From Candidatus Aalborgiella aggregata (GTDB lineage Bacteria > Pseudomonadota > Gammaproteobacteria > Burkholderiales > Burkholderiaceae_C), in contig JADIYY010000003.1 in the NCBI GenBank assembly GCA_016705065.1, forward strand, positions 496,001 through 560,000: a stretch of 64,000 bases of DNA, read 5' to 3'. Shown piece after piece: positions 17,504 through 26,638 of the stretch. Below the pieces are notes generated by a model. That model made no database searches, was not told where the DNA came from, and saw nothing but the letters and a program-made list of their open reading frames with translations. Positions within the stretch are counted from its first letter, which is position 1. Each line of letters begins with the position of its first letter. Position numbers and translations under genes: made by a program.

Positions 17504-17953
17504 ATGGCAACTGCGAAAAAACCGGCCGCAAAAAAGGCCCCAGCGAAGAAAGCCCCTGCAAAAAAAGTAGCGGCTAAAAAAGCACCAGCGAAAAAAGCTG
17601 CTGCGAAGAAAGCCCCTGCGAAAAAAGCAGCAGCTAAAAAAGCCCCAGCGAAAAAAGCTGTAGCGAAGAAAGCCCCTGCAAAAAAAGTAGCGGCCAAAAA
17701 AGCACCAGCGAAAAAGCCAGCTGCTAAGAAAGCCCCTGCGAAAAAAGTAGCGGCCAAAAAAGCACCAGCGAAAAAAGCTGCTGCTAAGAAAGCGCCTGCT
17801 AAAAAAAAAGTAGCAGCTAAGAAGGCGCCTGCTAAAAAGGCAGCTAAAAAACCTGCCCCTAAAGCAGCGCCTAAGCCTGCAGCTGCGCCTGCGGCTCAGA
17901 CAACTCTGAGCCCGCAAGCAGCGTGGCCATTTCCTACGGCTAAAAAACCGTAA
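17504..17953 (+). CDS. Histone H1-like lysine/alanine/proline-rich DNA-binding protein
   Basis: The 149-residue protein is almost entirely KAPAKK / KKAAAKK units, about 40 percent lysine, like the H1-like C-terminal domains of AlgP/HctB-type bacterial proteins. It probably binds DNA without sequence specificity. A short non-repetitive tail with TTLSPQAAWPFPTA follows. AGGAG precedes the ATG. It is downstream of nrdAB, an arrangement seen in related Burkholderiales. Long reading frames on the opposite strand are shadows of the repeat. Confidence 0.85.
   Translation: MATAKKPAAKKAPAKKAPAKKVAAKKAPAKKAAAKKAPAKKAAAKKAPAKKAVAKKAPAKKVAAKKAPAKKPAAKKAPAKKVAAKKAPAKKAAAKKAPAKKKVAAKKAPAKKAAKKPAPKAAPKPAAAPAAQTTLSPQAAWPFPTAKKP
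17513..17860 (+). repeat. Internal tandem repeats of the H1-like gene
   Basis: Imperfect 15-30 base units encoding KKAPAKK(A/V)AA follow each other about a dozen times. Such arrays tend to change copy number by slippage, so protein length may vary between strains. Confidence 0.8.
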
Positions 17954-18011
17954 GAACCACGTTTCAAATTGCAGGGAGGCGGTTTATATAACTATAAATC
18001 GTCGATGCAAG

Positions 18012-18045
18012 AAGCTCGATATCGAAAGGTATCGGGCTTTTTTTA
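18012..18045 (+). terminator. Rho-independent terminator after the H1-like gene
   Basis: A stem of about nine pairs including wobbles (AAGCTCGAT / ATCGGGCTT) with an eight-to-ten-base loop is followed by seven T. It overlaps the end of the convergent EamA gene. Confidence 0.75.
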
Positions 18046-18921
18046 GTTTTGACGTGTCGCTAAAGCAGCTGCTACAAAAATCAGTGAACCGCCAATCAAT
18101 GTCTTTGCGTCTAGCATAGCAGCACCCAACCAAACGGCTGACAAACTGCCAAAAATGATTTCGGTTAGCATCACCACAGCGGTGGTGTTGGCTGGTAGCC
18201 GAGGTGCTGCATATTGCAAAGCGGCATTGCCAACCATAAAAGCAATCGAAAGTAGTGCGGCAACAGAAAGCCAATAAAAACTAACTTCTGGAAGTGCCGA
18301 CACCCAGCCTTGCGCAATACCTAATGCCCCAGCGAGAGCGGCCAGTATTGCGCCGCCTGCAAACATCGCAAACAAACGTCCCTCTTTGGGTGTATCGCCC
18401 ATGCGTTTGAGCAGCACTTGTGTCAGTGCAAAAGTGAAGCCACCTACGATAGCCAACACATCGGCAAAACTCAAGCTTTGGGACAATACAGATGATAAAT
18501 TGATGGATGAAGTCGGCAGCAAAACGATGAATACACCTGTCATTGCCAGCATCAATCGGAAATAAGCGAAACGATTAGGGCGTTCGTTCAAGACAAGCCA
18601 TGCCAACAGCACAACCCAAGCAGGCATCAGGTAAAAAAGTATCAAAACACGAACCACATCGCCGATACTCACAGCCCAATTGAAGCTGACATTCGTGAAG
18701 CCTGATGCCAGCAACAATAACCACAACTGAGGGTGCGTGATCAACGCTCGCCACACGCTTGGTTTGTACAACAGCACAATCGCCATCGCAAAGCAATACA
18801 TGATGACGGTCGACCACAGTGGGTGCAAACCTGCCGTTTGCAGCTCACGCAGTGGCCACCACGAAACACCCCAAATGAATGCGTTGATCAGCAAAACCCC
18901 AACGGGCAAAATTTTCGCCAT
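18043..18921 (-). CDS. EamA/DMT-family transporter
   Basis: The 292-residue inner-membrane protein has about ten hydrophobic helices arranged as two EamA repeats, with the N-terminal INAFIWGVSWWPLRELQ typical of the drug/metabolite transporter superfamily. The substrate (amino acid, metabolite or drug) cannot be told from sequence. It ends opposite the H1-like gene terminator and starts 21 bases after the lplT stop, so both may form one minus-strand unit. Confidence 0.8.
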   Translation of the reverse strand: MAKILPVGVLLINAFIWGVSWWPLRELQTAGLHPLWSTVIMYCFAMAIVLLYKPSVWRALITHPQLWLLLLASGFTNVSFNWAVSIGDVVRVLILFYLMPAWVVLLAWLVLNERPNRFAYFRLMLAMTGVFIVLLPTSSINLSSVLSQSLSFADVLAIVGGFTFALTQVLLKRMGDTPKEGRLFAMFAGGAILAALAGALGIAQGWVSALPEVSFYWLSVAALLSIAFMVGNAALQYAAPRLPANTTAVVMLTEIIFGSLSAVWLGAAMLDAKTLIGGSLIFVAAALATRQN

Positions 18922-18942
18922 GCTTTACTTACAGATCTGAAC

Positions 18943-20250
18943 TCAGTCGTGCATGCCGTCGTGCGTGGCAATATCGATAAGGTGTGCCTCTTCTGCTGGA
19001 AAGTTACGGCAATTACTGTCATGCCAACGCTTGATTAACCACATGACACCCGCTATCAAGAAACCAAACGATGCGATAGCACCAAAAGCCGTCATGCCCA
19101 ATTTTGTTCCCATGGCATACAACAAGCCCAGACCTAAAATACAAGCTTGCTCATTGAAGTTTTGCACAGCAATCGACCGGCCAGCTCCCATCAAATTGTG
19201 CCCCCTGTGTTGCAACAAAGCATTCATGGGAACCACCAAATAACCAGCCAGACCACCTAGTAAAATTAAAAATGGAATGGCAATCGCGATGTGAGTGATG
19301 AAATTCAAACCCAACATCAAAACACCCATAGCAATTCCCAATGGAATGAGCCTGGTTGCTTTGTCAAGGGTCATGGTCATGGAGGCGGCAACAGCGCCAA
19401 TGGCAGTGCCGATGACAATTACCCCAACCAAGGTTGAAGCTTGCGAAGTTGTGTAGCCCAATGCGACTGCAGCCCAAGCAAAAACAATAACACGCAAATT
19501 ACCCAATACACCCCAAAATAAAGTGGTGGTAGAAAGTGAAATTTGTCCAAGCTTGTCGTTCCACAATTTTTTATTGCAGCCCCAAAAATCGGGTAACAAA
19601 GCGAATTTGTTTTTAGGTACAGCAATGAGTTGTGCGCCTGTTGCGGGTATTCGGGTGTTGAACCAAGCGGCGATGGCATAAATCGAAATCATGACAGCAA
19701 TAGCAGCTTCGGCTGGTGTGTCTACACTGGTTTGCAACAATGGTAAATCAAACGATAGCAAATAACTGGAGGCTTGTGAACCAATTAATATGCCTCCTAA
19801 TAGGATGCCCAAGATGATGGAGGCCACAGTCAAACCCTCAATCCAGCCATTCGCCTTGACCAATAGCGATGCAGGCAACAGCTCAGTCAAAATACCATAT
19901 TTGGCAGGTGAATAAGCCGCCGCACCCAAGCCAACAATCGCGTACGCCAACAAGGGATGTCCGCCAAAAAGCATTAATAAACAACCAATCACTTTTATGG
20001 CATTGCTGACAAACATAACTTGCCCTTTGGGGTAAGCATCTGCGATTGCGCCAACAAATGGTGCCAGCACAACATAAAAAAGCGCAAACATGGGTGCCAA
20101 TGCAGCAACATGCCAAGTAGGTGCTTGTGATGCTTTTAGTAGTTCAATGGCTGCAACCAATAAGGCATTGTCTGCAAGCGAACTGAAAAATTGCGCAGCC
20201 ATGATGGTGTAAAAACCACGGCCCATGGGTTGGTGAGAAACTTGCGTCAT
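18943..20250 (-). CDS. lplT: Lysophospholipid transporter LplT
   Basis: The 435-residue major facilitator protein flips lysophospholipids across the inner membrane for re-acylation. The N-terminal FYTIMAAQFFSSLADNALL and LGAAAYSPAKYGILTELLP match LplT. About 12 membrane segments are seen. No Aas-like acyltransferase is fused or adjacent here. It is divergent from alr with a 107-base gap in which I see no clear control site. Confidence 0.88.
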   Translation of the reverse strand: MTQVSHQPMGRGFYTIMAAQFFSSLADNALLVAAIELLKASQAPTWHVAALAPMFALFYVVLAPFVGAIADAYPKGQVMFVSNAIKVIGCLLMLFGGHPLLAYAIVGLGAAAYSPAKYGILTELLPASLLVKANGWIEGLTVASIILGILLGGILIGSQASSYLLSFDLPLLQTSVDTPAEAAIAVMISIYAIAAWFNTRIPATGAQLIAVPKNKFALLPDFWGCNKKLWNDKLGQISLSTTTLFWGVLGNLRVIVFAWAAVALGYTTSQASTLVGVIVIGTAIGAVAASMTMTLDKATRLIPLGIAMGVLMLGLNFITHIAIAIPFLILLGGLAGYLVVPMNALLQHRGHNLMGAGRSIAVQNFNEQACILGLGLLYAMGTKLGMTAFGAIASFGFLIAGVMWLIKRWHDSNCRNFPAEEAHLIDIATHDGMHD

Positions 20251-20357
20251 GAATGCCTGTCGAAAAATGAATCAGCTCGGTTTGTCTCTGAGTGTGAAAA
20301 GTTTGTTAAAGTCCAGAACGAAGTTTTTCAGTCAAACTATAGTTCATAGGTTATATC

Positions 20358-21479
20358 ATGCCTCGCCCCGTTTTATCCACGATACATATTGCTGCACTGC
20401 GTCATAACTTACTGGTGATTCGTCAAGTAGCGGCGCACGCACGTGTATGGGCAATTGTCAAAGCGAATGCTTATGGCCATGGCATCGAACGTGTGTTTGA
20501 AGGGTTGCGTGGTGCAGATGGTTTTGGGCTATTGGATTTAGACGAAGCGGTACGCGTGCGCCAAATGGGCTGGCGCGGTCCCATACTGCTGTTAGAAGGG
20601 GTGTTTGAACAACGTGATTTGGAACTGTGTTCGCGTTTGAATCTTTGGCACACCGTTCACTGTGATGAACAAATACACATGCTGGCAACGCATAAAACAG
20701 AAGTACCGCACCGTGTGTTTTTGAAAATGAATTCCGGTATGAATCGCCTCGGTTTTAGGCCAGAGCACTATCGTGCGGCTTGGACACGGTTGAATGCATT
20801 GCCACAAGTCGATGAAATTTCAATGATGACGCATTTCAGCGATGCCGATGGTGACAAAGGTGTACAGCATCAAATGCAAATTTTCAATAGCACGGTACAA
20901 GACTTGCCAGGTGAACGCAGTTTTTGTAACAGCGCGGCCACCTTGCGCCTGGATGAATTGGGTATTGACGCAGGTGACTGGGTGCGACCTGGCATTGCTT
21001 TGTATGGCAGCTCGCCCGATGCGCCCGTTCACACAGCGGCAGATTGGTCCTTGCAAAGTACGATGACATTGTCATCAAAAATCATCGGTATCCAATCATT
21101 ACAAAAAGGCGAATCTGTCGGCTATGGCTCTACCTTTGTTGCAGACAAATCCATGCTAATCGGCGTGGTAGCTTGTGGTTATGCAGACGGTTATCCACGT
21201 CATTGCAGCACGGGTACGCCTGTTTTGGTGAACGGTGTACGCACTCAGATGGTAGGGCGTGTCAGCATGGACATGCTCACGGTTGATTTAACGCCGCTGC
21301 AAGTTGCAGGCTTGCAATTTGGTATAGGCAGTGAAATCACTTTATGGGGCAACGCAAAAAGTGGTGCGGTGTTGTCAATCGATGAAGTGGCCAAATCAGC
21401 TGGTACCGTGGGTTACGAATTGATGTGTGCGCTGGCACAACGGGTTCCTGTGTTGGTGGACGATAATCTTGCATCATGA
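20358..21479 (+). CDS. alr: Alanine racemase
   Basis: The 373-residue PLP enzyme interconverts L- and D-alanine for peptidoglycan. The cofactor lysine lies in VWAIVKANAYGHG (K35). The catalytic tyrosine is in the GESVGYGSTFV segment of the C-terminal domain. The product is full length. It overlaps purU by four bases (ATGA), which implies translational coupling. Confidence 0.96.
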   Translation: MPRPVLSTIHIAALRHNLLVIRQVAAHARVWAIVKANAYGHGIERVFEGLRGADGFGLLDLDEAVRVRQMGWRGPILLLEGVFEQRDLELCSRLNLWHTVHCDEQIHMLATHKTEVPHRVFLKMNSGMNRLGFRPEHYRAAWTRLNALPQVDEISMMTHFSDADGDKGVQHQMQIFNSTVQDLPGERSFCNSAATLRLDELGIDAGDWVRPGIALYGSSPDAPVHTAADWSLQSTMTLSSKIIGIQSLQKGESVGYGSTFVADKSMLIGVVACGYADGYPRHCSTGTPVLVNGVRTQMVGRVSMDMLTVDLTPLQVAGLQFGIGSEITLWGNAKSGAVLSIDEVAKSAGTVGYELMCALAQRVPVLVDDNLAS

Positions 21480-22345
21480 CCGATACACATCCACAAGCCT
21501 ACATTCTCACGCTATCTTGTCCTGATCAACGCGGCATTGTTCATGCCGTTTCGGCATTTTTGCTCGACCGCGGTGGCAATATTGAAGAAGCGGCGCAATA
21601 CAATGACCATGACACGGGTTTGTTTTTCATGCGCGTGCAATTTGCTTTTAGCGGCGACAATGATTTGAACCAAACAGCTTTGCGAAGTGATCTCGCACTA
21701 CTCGCTGCGGCGTTTAAGATGCAGTGGCAACTGCACGGCACGCATCAACAAATGCCAACGGTTTTGATGGTCAGCAAAGAAGGGCATTGCCTGAATGATT
21801 TGCTTTTTCGCTGCAAAAGCGGATTGTTGCCCATTGACGTGCGTGCCATTATTTCCAACCACCGCGACTTTTACCAATTGGCTGCCAGTTACAACGTGCC
21901 CTTTCACCACATACCTGTAACAGCTGCGACCAAAGCACAAGCTGAAGCACGTGCATATGACATCATCATGTCCGAAGGAGCTGAGCTGGTGGTGTTGGCA
22001 CGCTACATGCAAATATTAAGCGACGATTTATGCAGCAAACTAAAAGGTCGTGCCATCAATATTCATCACTCGTTTTTACCCAGTTTCAAAGGCGCTAAAC
22101 CTTACTACCAAGCGCATGACAGAGGGGTGAAGTTAATAGGTGCGACCGCGCATTACGTCACCACAGATTTGGATGAAGGGCCAATCATTGAACAAGATGT
22201 CACCCGTGTTGACCACAGTCGCACGGTGGAAGACTTCACCGCTTTGGGGCGCGATACCGAAAGCCAAGTGCTGGCCCGCGCAGTGAAGTGGCACAGCGAA
22301 CACCGTGTACTGGTCAATGGGCGCAAAACGGTGGTGTTCAAGTGA
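21476..22345 (+). CDS. purU: Formyltetrahydrofolate deformylase
   Basis: The 289-residue enzyme hydrolyses 10-formyl-THF to formate and THF. An N-terminal ACT domain (ILTLSCPDQRGIVHAVSAFL) is followed by a formyltransferase-type domain with the INIHHSFLPSFKGAKPY motif and the catalytic aspartate in TTDLDEGPIIEQDV. Its start overlaps the alr stop. Confidence 0.96.
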   Translation: MTDTHPQAYILTLSCPDQRGIVHAVSAFLLDRGGNIEEAAQYNDHDTGLFFMRVQFAFSGDNDLNQTALRSDLALLAAAFKMQWQLHGTHQQMPTVLMVSKEGHCLNDLLFRCKSGLLPIDVRAIISNHRDFYQLAASYNVPFHHIPVTAATKAQAEARAYDIIMSEGAELVVLARYMQILSDDLCSKLKGRAINIHHSFLPSFKGAKPYYQAHDRGVKLIGATAHYVTTDLDEGPIIEQDVTRVDHSRTVEDFTALGRDTESQVLARAVKWHSEHRVLVNGRKTVVFK

Positions 22346-22362
22346 AGATGCCGCTGCACGCA

Positions 22363-22430
22363 TAAATTTATAAAAAATCAGGCTGTAGAAGGCGTATTAA
22401 TTGCCTGATATGCTATTAAATACATAGCAT
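22363..22430 (-). repeat. Dispersed palindromic repeat, copy 2
   Basis: This intergenic copy between purU and psd is in reverse orientation. Read on the minus strand it has GCTATGTATTTAATAGC, then ATCAGGCAATTAATACGCC and an A/T-rich tail. Confidence 0.85.
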
Positions 22431-22450
22431 AATAATCTCTTACAGACTGT

Positions 22451-23317
22451 CTAATTAGCTGTAGTCACTTGCTGGCACATGGGTTGGCCCATTTGTATGG
22501 CGCCACCGGCTTGCCAAGTTGGGTTGAATTGCAAGGTTTCCGACGCTGATTTTGGGAACAACATCACGACTGTAGAGCCCAGCAAAAAGCGCCCCATCTC
22601 TTCACCTTGTTTCATGACAATGTTTTGTTCGTCATAGCGCCATTCGGTCAATTTCGGCAAACGCGGCGGGTTGACCACGCCGTGCCATGTCGTGGCCATG
22701 CTGCCGACGATGGTGGCACCCACCAAGGTTAAAACAAAAGGGCCTTGCTTTGAATCAAACACGCACACCACGCGTTCGTTGCGTGCAAATAAACCTGGAA
22801 CACCGCGTGCCGTTGTGGGATTCACGGAAAACAAATCTCCCGGCACATAAATCATGCGCGTCAAACGACCGTCACAAGGCATGTGTATGCGGTGGTAGTC
22901 CTTGGGGCTCAAATACAAGGTGGCAAAACTGCCGTTTTCAAATTGGTCAGCCAGCTCTTTGTCACCACCCACCAGTGCGGTGGTGGAATAGCTGTGGCCT
23001 TTGGCTTGAAAAATTTGATCGTGCTCTATTTTGCCAAACTGGCTGATAGCGCCATCTACTGGACTGATGAGCGCCGCTTGCGCCAGCGGTCGAGCGTTGG
23101 GTTTCAATTCACGTGTGAAAAAATCGTTGAAACTGGCGTAACTGGCAATGTCGGGGTTCAAGGCTTCTTGCATGTTGACTTGGTAGCGTTTCACAAACCA
23201 GCCAATCACTGCTGTGGTTGTGCCGCCAGCTTGCTTGCGTGCAAAACTACCAGCCAGTTCGGTGAGCCAGCGTTTAGGAAGCAGGTATTGCGCAATCACA
23301 CTGAGACGTTCGAACAT
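22451..23317 (-). CDS. psd: Phosphatidylserine decarboxylase proenzyme
   Basis: The 288-residue proenzyme makes phosphatidylethanolamine at the inner membrane. The self-cleavage site LGST is at about residues 246-249, where the serine becomes the pyruvoyl group. Other motifs are FFTRELKPNARP, SPVDGAISQFG and YHRIHMPCDG. The size fits the enteric-type Psd. corA is 23 bases upstream on the same strand. Confidence 0.96.
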   Translation of the reverse strand: MFERLSVIAQYLLPKRWLTELAGSFARKQAGGTTTAVIGWFVKRYQVNMQEALNPDIASYASFNDFFTRELKPNARPLAQAALISPVDGAISQFGKIEHDQIFQAKGHSYSTTALVGGDKELADQFENGSFATLYLSPKDYHRIHMPCDGRLTRMIYVPGDLFSVNPTTARGVPGLFARNERVVCVFDSKQGPFVLTLVGATIVGSMATTWHGVVNPPRLPKLTEWRYDEQNIVMKQGEEMGRFLLGSTVVMLFPKSASETLQFNPTWQAGGAIQMGQPMCQQVTTAN

Positions 23318-23340
23318 GTGAATCCTTCAATCAAGTTGTC

Positions 23341-24327
23341 TTATTTCAACCAACCCCGCTTGCGGAAATACCACATTGGTATCAACGCGCTGCACAGCAT
23401 CAGTAACAAAGCATACGGATATCCTAGTGACCAATTCAATTCCGGCATAAATTTGAAATTCATTCCGTACAAACTGGCAATCAAGGTGGGTGGCAGCAAA
23501 GCGACGCTGGCCACTGAGAAAATTTTGATGATTTTATTTTGGTTGATGTTGATGAAACCAACCGTCGCGTCCATCAAGAAGTTGATTTTCTCAAACACAA
23601 ATGCTGTATGGGAGTCCAATGAGTCGATATCGCGCAAAATTTGTCTTGCTTCTTCAAATTGTTCCGCATTCAACATTTTGCTGCGCATTACAAAGCTCAA
23701 AGCGCGGCGTGTGTCCATCATGTTGCGGCGAATCGTACCGTTCAAATTTTCGTGCCGCGCAATCGCGCCCAGCACCTCACCTGCCAAAGCATCCGTCACA
23801 TCGCCCGATAAAACTTGGTTGCTGACTTTTTCTAAACCGTCGTAAATGCCTTCCAAAGTATCGGCAGAATATTCGGCATCGGCATCAAACAGTTTCAAGA
23901 GGACTTCTTTGGCATCTTCCAATAAACCTGGCGCACGTCGTGCGCGCATGCGTAAGAGGCGAAACACGGGCACATCCTCATCATGAATCGAAAACAAAAC
24001 GCCATGGCTTTTGAGTTGCGTATTAGCCAAATTCAAAATAAATGCCACACGCACAGTGCCGGGCTCGGCCTCATCGGCCAGTAAAAAGTCTGAGCGAATA
24101 TGCAGATCACCGTTGTCTTCTTCATAAAAACGGGCAGACTCTTCGATGTCCTCGTCCATCGCATCTTCTGGAATGGACAAACCGTAGTGTTGTTTCACCC
24201 AGCGCTTTTCTTCCAGCGTGGGGGACTCTAAATCGACCCAGATGGGTTGAAATTTGGCGAGTTCTTCCAATGACTCAATCTCTTCTTGAAAGAGACGACC
24301 ATTGGCGAGTGAAAAGATATTGAGCAT
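23341..24327 (-). CDS. corA: Magnesium/cobalt transport protein CorA
   Basis: The 328-residue CorA family channel has a large cytoplasmic N-terminal domain and two C-terminal membrane helices. The ion-selectivity motif YGMNF begins at about residue 287, followed by the acidic loop MPELNW and a basic C-terminal end (RKRGWLK). The protein forms pentamers in the inner membrane. It is probably co-transcribed with psd. Confidence 0.95.
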   Translation of the reverse strand: MLNIFSLANGRLFQEEIESLEELAKFQPIWVDLESPTLEEKRWVKQHYGLSIPEDAMDEDIEESARFYEEDNGDLHIRSDFLLADEAEPGTVRVAFILNLANTQLKSHGVLFSIHDEDVPVFRLLRMRARRAPGLLEDAKEVLLKLFDADAEYSADTLEGIYDGLEKVSNQVLSGDVTDALAGEVLGAIARHENLNGTIRRNMMDTRRALSFVMRSKMLNAEQFEEARQILRDIDSLDSHTAFVFEKINFLMDATVGFININQNKIIKIFSVASVALLPPTLIASLYGMNFKFMPELNWSLGYPYALLLMLCSALIPMWYFRKRGWLK

Positions 24328-24709
24328 GGCTCACTCCCGAAAAAGGGTGGTACGACAAAGGGCAATGTGGTGTGTGAATCGCTTTCAACTCACCAGCGCC
24401 AACACGCGAACTAAAGTTATTTAAGTCAACGCGCGTACGGGAGTCAAAAGCTACCAACTAGGGTAGGTTTCCAAGCGAATGCTCCAAAAAATGAGAAGCT
24501 CTGATTTTATGCCAAAAATAGGGTGTCAGAAATTGGCATCGTTTTAATAAGGTACTTGCAATTTCAGCAAAGCGGGCGCATAGTAAAGTCACTTGGAGAG
24601 CTGATTTTGAACTTCAAGTGTCCCGCTTGTACGGATTGTGTGGAAGGTAAAAGTACCCAGTGACAAGCCGTACAGGTATCTGTTGAAAGTTTTCGTTAGG
24701 AGCCAAAGT
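24328..24709. other. Intergenic region between corA and hpf
   Basis: This 382-base gap separates divergent genes. I see a TTAGGAG ribosome site for hpf at its right end and A/T-rich stretches that could hold promoters around 24500-24600. I see no repeat copy, no convincing sigma-54 site and no small ORF with a ribosome site. rpoN, often found just upstream of hpf, is not here. Confidence 0.5.
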
Positions 24710-25039
24710 ATGAATTTGACAATCAGTGGTCACCATCTCGAAGTTACCCCCGCATTGCGTACATATGTAACCAGCAAATTAGACAGAATCACACGACATT
24801 TTGACCAACTGGTAGATATCAAGGTATTGTTATCCGTCGAAAAACAAAAAGAAAAAGACAAGCGGCAACGAGCAGAATGCACCATTCACGTCAAAGGTGG
24901 TGATATGTTTGCCGAAAGCGCAGATGAAGATTTGTATGCCGCAGTCGATGCACTGATGGACAAACTGGACCGACAAGTTGGCAAGCACAAAGAAAAAACC
25001 AAAGACCATCACCACGATGCCGCCAAAAGGTTGATGTAA
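24710..25039 (+). CDS. hpf: Ribosome hibernation promoting factor, short form
   Basis: The 109-residue protein starts MNLTISGHHLEVTPALRTYV, typical of HPF/RaiA, and has the basic segment HVKGGDMFAES and a histidine/lysine-rich tail. It lacks the C-terminal dimerisation domain of long HPF. It binds the decoding centre of idle ribosomes. TTAGGAG lies eight bases before the ATG at 24710, which decides this start over longer upstream frames. ptsN and hprK follow. Confidence 0.94.
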   Translation: MNLTISGHHLEVTPALRTYVTSKLDRITRHFDQLVDIKVLLSVEKQKEKDKRQRAECTIHVKGGDMFAESADEDLYAAVDALMDKLDRQVGKHKEKTKDHHHDAAKRLM

Positions 25040-25076
25040 AAATTGCTGTATTGAGCAAACATTTGTAATTCACCTT

Positions 25077-25121
25077 AAAAAGCCCTGATAGCTGTTTGTT
25101 TACAGCTGCAGGGCTTTTTTA
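25077..25121 (+). terminator. Rho-independent terminator after hpf
   Basis: A long stem (GCCCTG-A-TAGCTGT / ACAGCT-G-CAGGGC) with a small loop is followed by six T and preceded by five A. It separates hpf from ptsN, so ptsN must have its own promoter (a CATAAT sequence lies at 25207). Confidence 0.88.
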
Positions 25122-25221
25122 TGTGTCAATCGGACTCTAATTTGCGTTGGCGTGCAAAGTTGGCATTGCAACCTAATTTGTTTGTGAAATTGCTTATTTA
25201 AGCGTGCATAATCTTGACTTC

Positions 25222-25686
25222 ATGATGAATCGACTATCCAGCATTTTGCCTGTCACGCATGTTTTGGTGGGGGTAGAAGCCACCAGCAAAAAACGTGCTT
25301 TTGAAGAGGCCGGTTTTCTATTTGAACAATTGCACAATTTAAACCGTGCCATGGTGACAGATAGCCTTTTTGCGCGTGAACGATTGGGTTCCACGGGCTT
25401 GGGACATGGGGTAGCCATTCCACACGGTCGCATCAAAGGACTTAAATCCCCGATGGCAGCGGTGTTCCAATTGGCGCAGCCCATTGGGTTCGATGCTCCA
25501 GATGAGCAGTTGGTAAATTTGCTAATTTTCTTATTGGTGCCAGAGGCGGCAACCCAAAAACACCTTGAAATACTCTCTGAAATTGCCGAACTTTTGAGTG
25601 ATGCCAAATTGCGGGAACAGCTCAAAACAACAAACGATTCGGCTGTTGTACACGGTTTGATTCAAAGCTGGCAATCAACACTTTAA
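25222..25686 (+). CDS. ptsN: PTS IIA-type nitrogen regulatory protein
   Basis: The 154-residue EIIA-Ntr protein takes phosphate from NPr/HPr and acts as a regulator of potassium uptake and stress responses rather than sugar import. The phosphorylated histidine lies in GVAIPHGRIKGL (H68). The frame extends six codons upstream to a GTG, but the double ATG at 25222/25225 gives the family N-terminus MNRLSSILP. It lies five bases before hprK. Confidence 0.92.
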   Translation: MMNRLSSILPVTHVLVGVEATSKKRAFEEAGFLFEQLHNLNRAMVTDSLFARERLGSTGLGHGVAIPHGRIKGLKSPMAAVFQLAQPIGFDAPDEQLVNLLIFLLVPEAATQKHLEILSEIAELLSDAKLREQLKTTNDSAVVHGLIQSWQSTL

Positions 25687-25690
25687 AAAC

Positions 25691-26638
25691 ATGAAGCCTT
25701 CTGTTGTCAGCGCCGATGTTCTATTCGAACACTTTCGCACCTATCTCAAGTGGGATTGGTTGGCAGGCTCGTCCGCGTCTGAACGCCGATTTGACGAGGT
25801 GGCGGTGCGTGCGGCGCGCTCCACTGCTGATTTGGTTGGCTATCTTAACTACATCCACCCATACCGTATGCAAGTTTTGGGCGAGCGCGAAGTGGCTTAC
25901 TTGACACAGGGCACGGAAGAAGATTGTGCGCGCCGCATCAACCGCGTGGTCAAGCTTGAGCCACCATTGATTGTTGTGGGGGATGGTCAAATACCGCCAC
26001 CAAGTCTGTTGTCCTTGTGTGAGCGCGCGCAAATCCCATTATTTGCGACACAAGAATCAGCGGCCTATGTCATTGACGTGATGCGCAATTACCTTGCCAA
26101 GCATTTTGCTGACCGCACCACCATGCATGGTGTGTTCATGGACATCTTGGGCTTGGGGGTGATGATCACTGGTGAATCAGGTTTGGGCAAAAGCGAGCTA
26201 GGACTTGAACTGATTTCGCGCGGGCATGGGCTGGTGGCTGACGATGCTGTTGATTTATTTCGAACCAACCAAACCACCATTGAAGGCCGTTGTCCCGAGT
26301 TGCTGCAAAATTTGTTAGAGGTGCGCGGCATAGGCTTACTGGACATCAAAGCCATTTTTGGCGAAACAGCAGTGAGACGACGCTTGCGTTTGAAGCTGGT
26401 GGTGCATTTGGTAAAACGCGACACTTTAGAGCGCGACTACGAACGCATGCCCTCTGAACCCTTGACCCAAGATGTGCTGGGTATCGCCATTCGAAAAGTA
26501 GTGATACAAGTGGTGGCAGGGCGAAACATTGCGGTTTTGGTTGAAGCGGCCGTGCGCAATACCATATTGCAATTGCGCGGTATCAATACCTACGAAGAAT
26601 TCAGTGAACGTCAACGAAAAGCGATGGAGAATCCATGA
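25691..26638 (+). CDS. hprK: HPr kinase/phosphorylase
   Basis: The 315-residue enzyme adds and removes phosphate on a serine of HPr. The N-terminal domain is followed by the kinase core with the P-loop GESGLGKS at residues 161-168, MHGVFMDILG just before it (H146), VADDAVDL and the signature EVRGIGLLDIKAIFG. It follows ptsN, as usual in betaproteobacteria. Its stop overlaps the start of the repressor gene (ATGA). Confidence 0.96.
   Translation: MKPSVVSADVLFEHFRTYLKWDWLAGSSASERRFDEVAVRAARSTADLVGYLNYIHPYRMQVLGEREVAYLTQGTEEDCARRINRVVKLEPPLIVVGDGQIPPPSLLSLCERAQIPLFATQESAAYVIDVMRNYLAKHFADRTTMHGVFMDILGLGVMITGESGLGKSELGLELISRGHGLVADDAVDLFRTNQTTIEGRCPELLQNLLEVRGIGLLDIKAIFGETAVRRRLRLKLVVHLVKRDTLERDYERMPSEPLTQDVLGIAIRKVVIQVVAGRNIAVLVEAAVRNTILQLRGINTYEEFSERQRKAMENP

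Noticed and set aside
17441..17917. Long cysteine/phenylalanine-rich ORFs opposite the H1-like gene
   Set aside because: They are the reverse reading of AAA/GCN lysine-alanine repeats, have no ribosome site and show no family features.
24541..24640. Sigma-54 promoter before hpf
   Set aside because: A TTGCA is present, but the GG/GC spacing of the -24/-12 consensus is not met.
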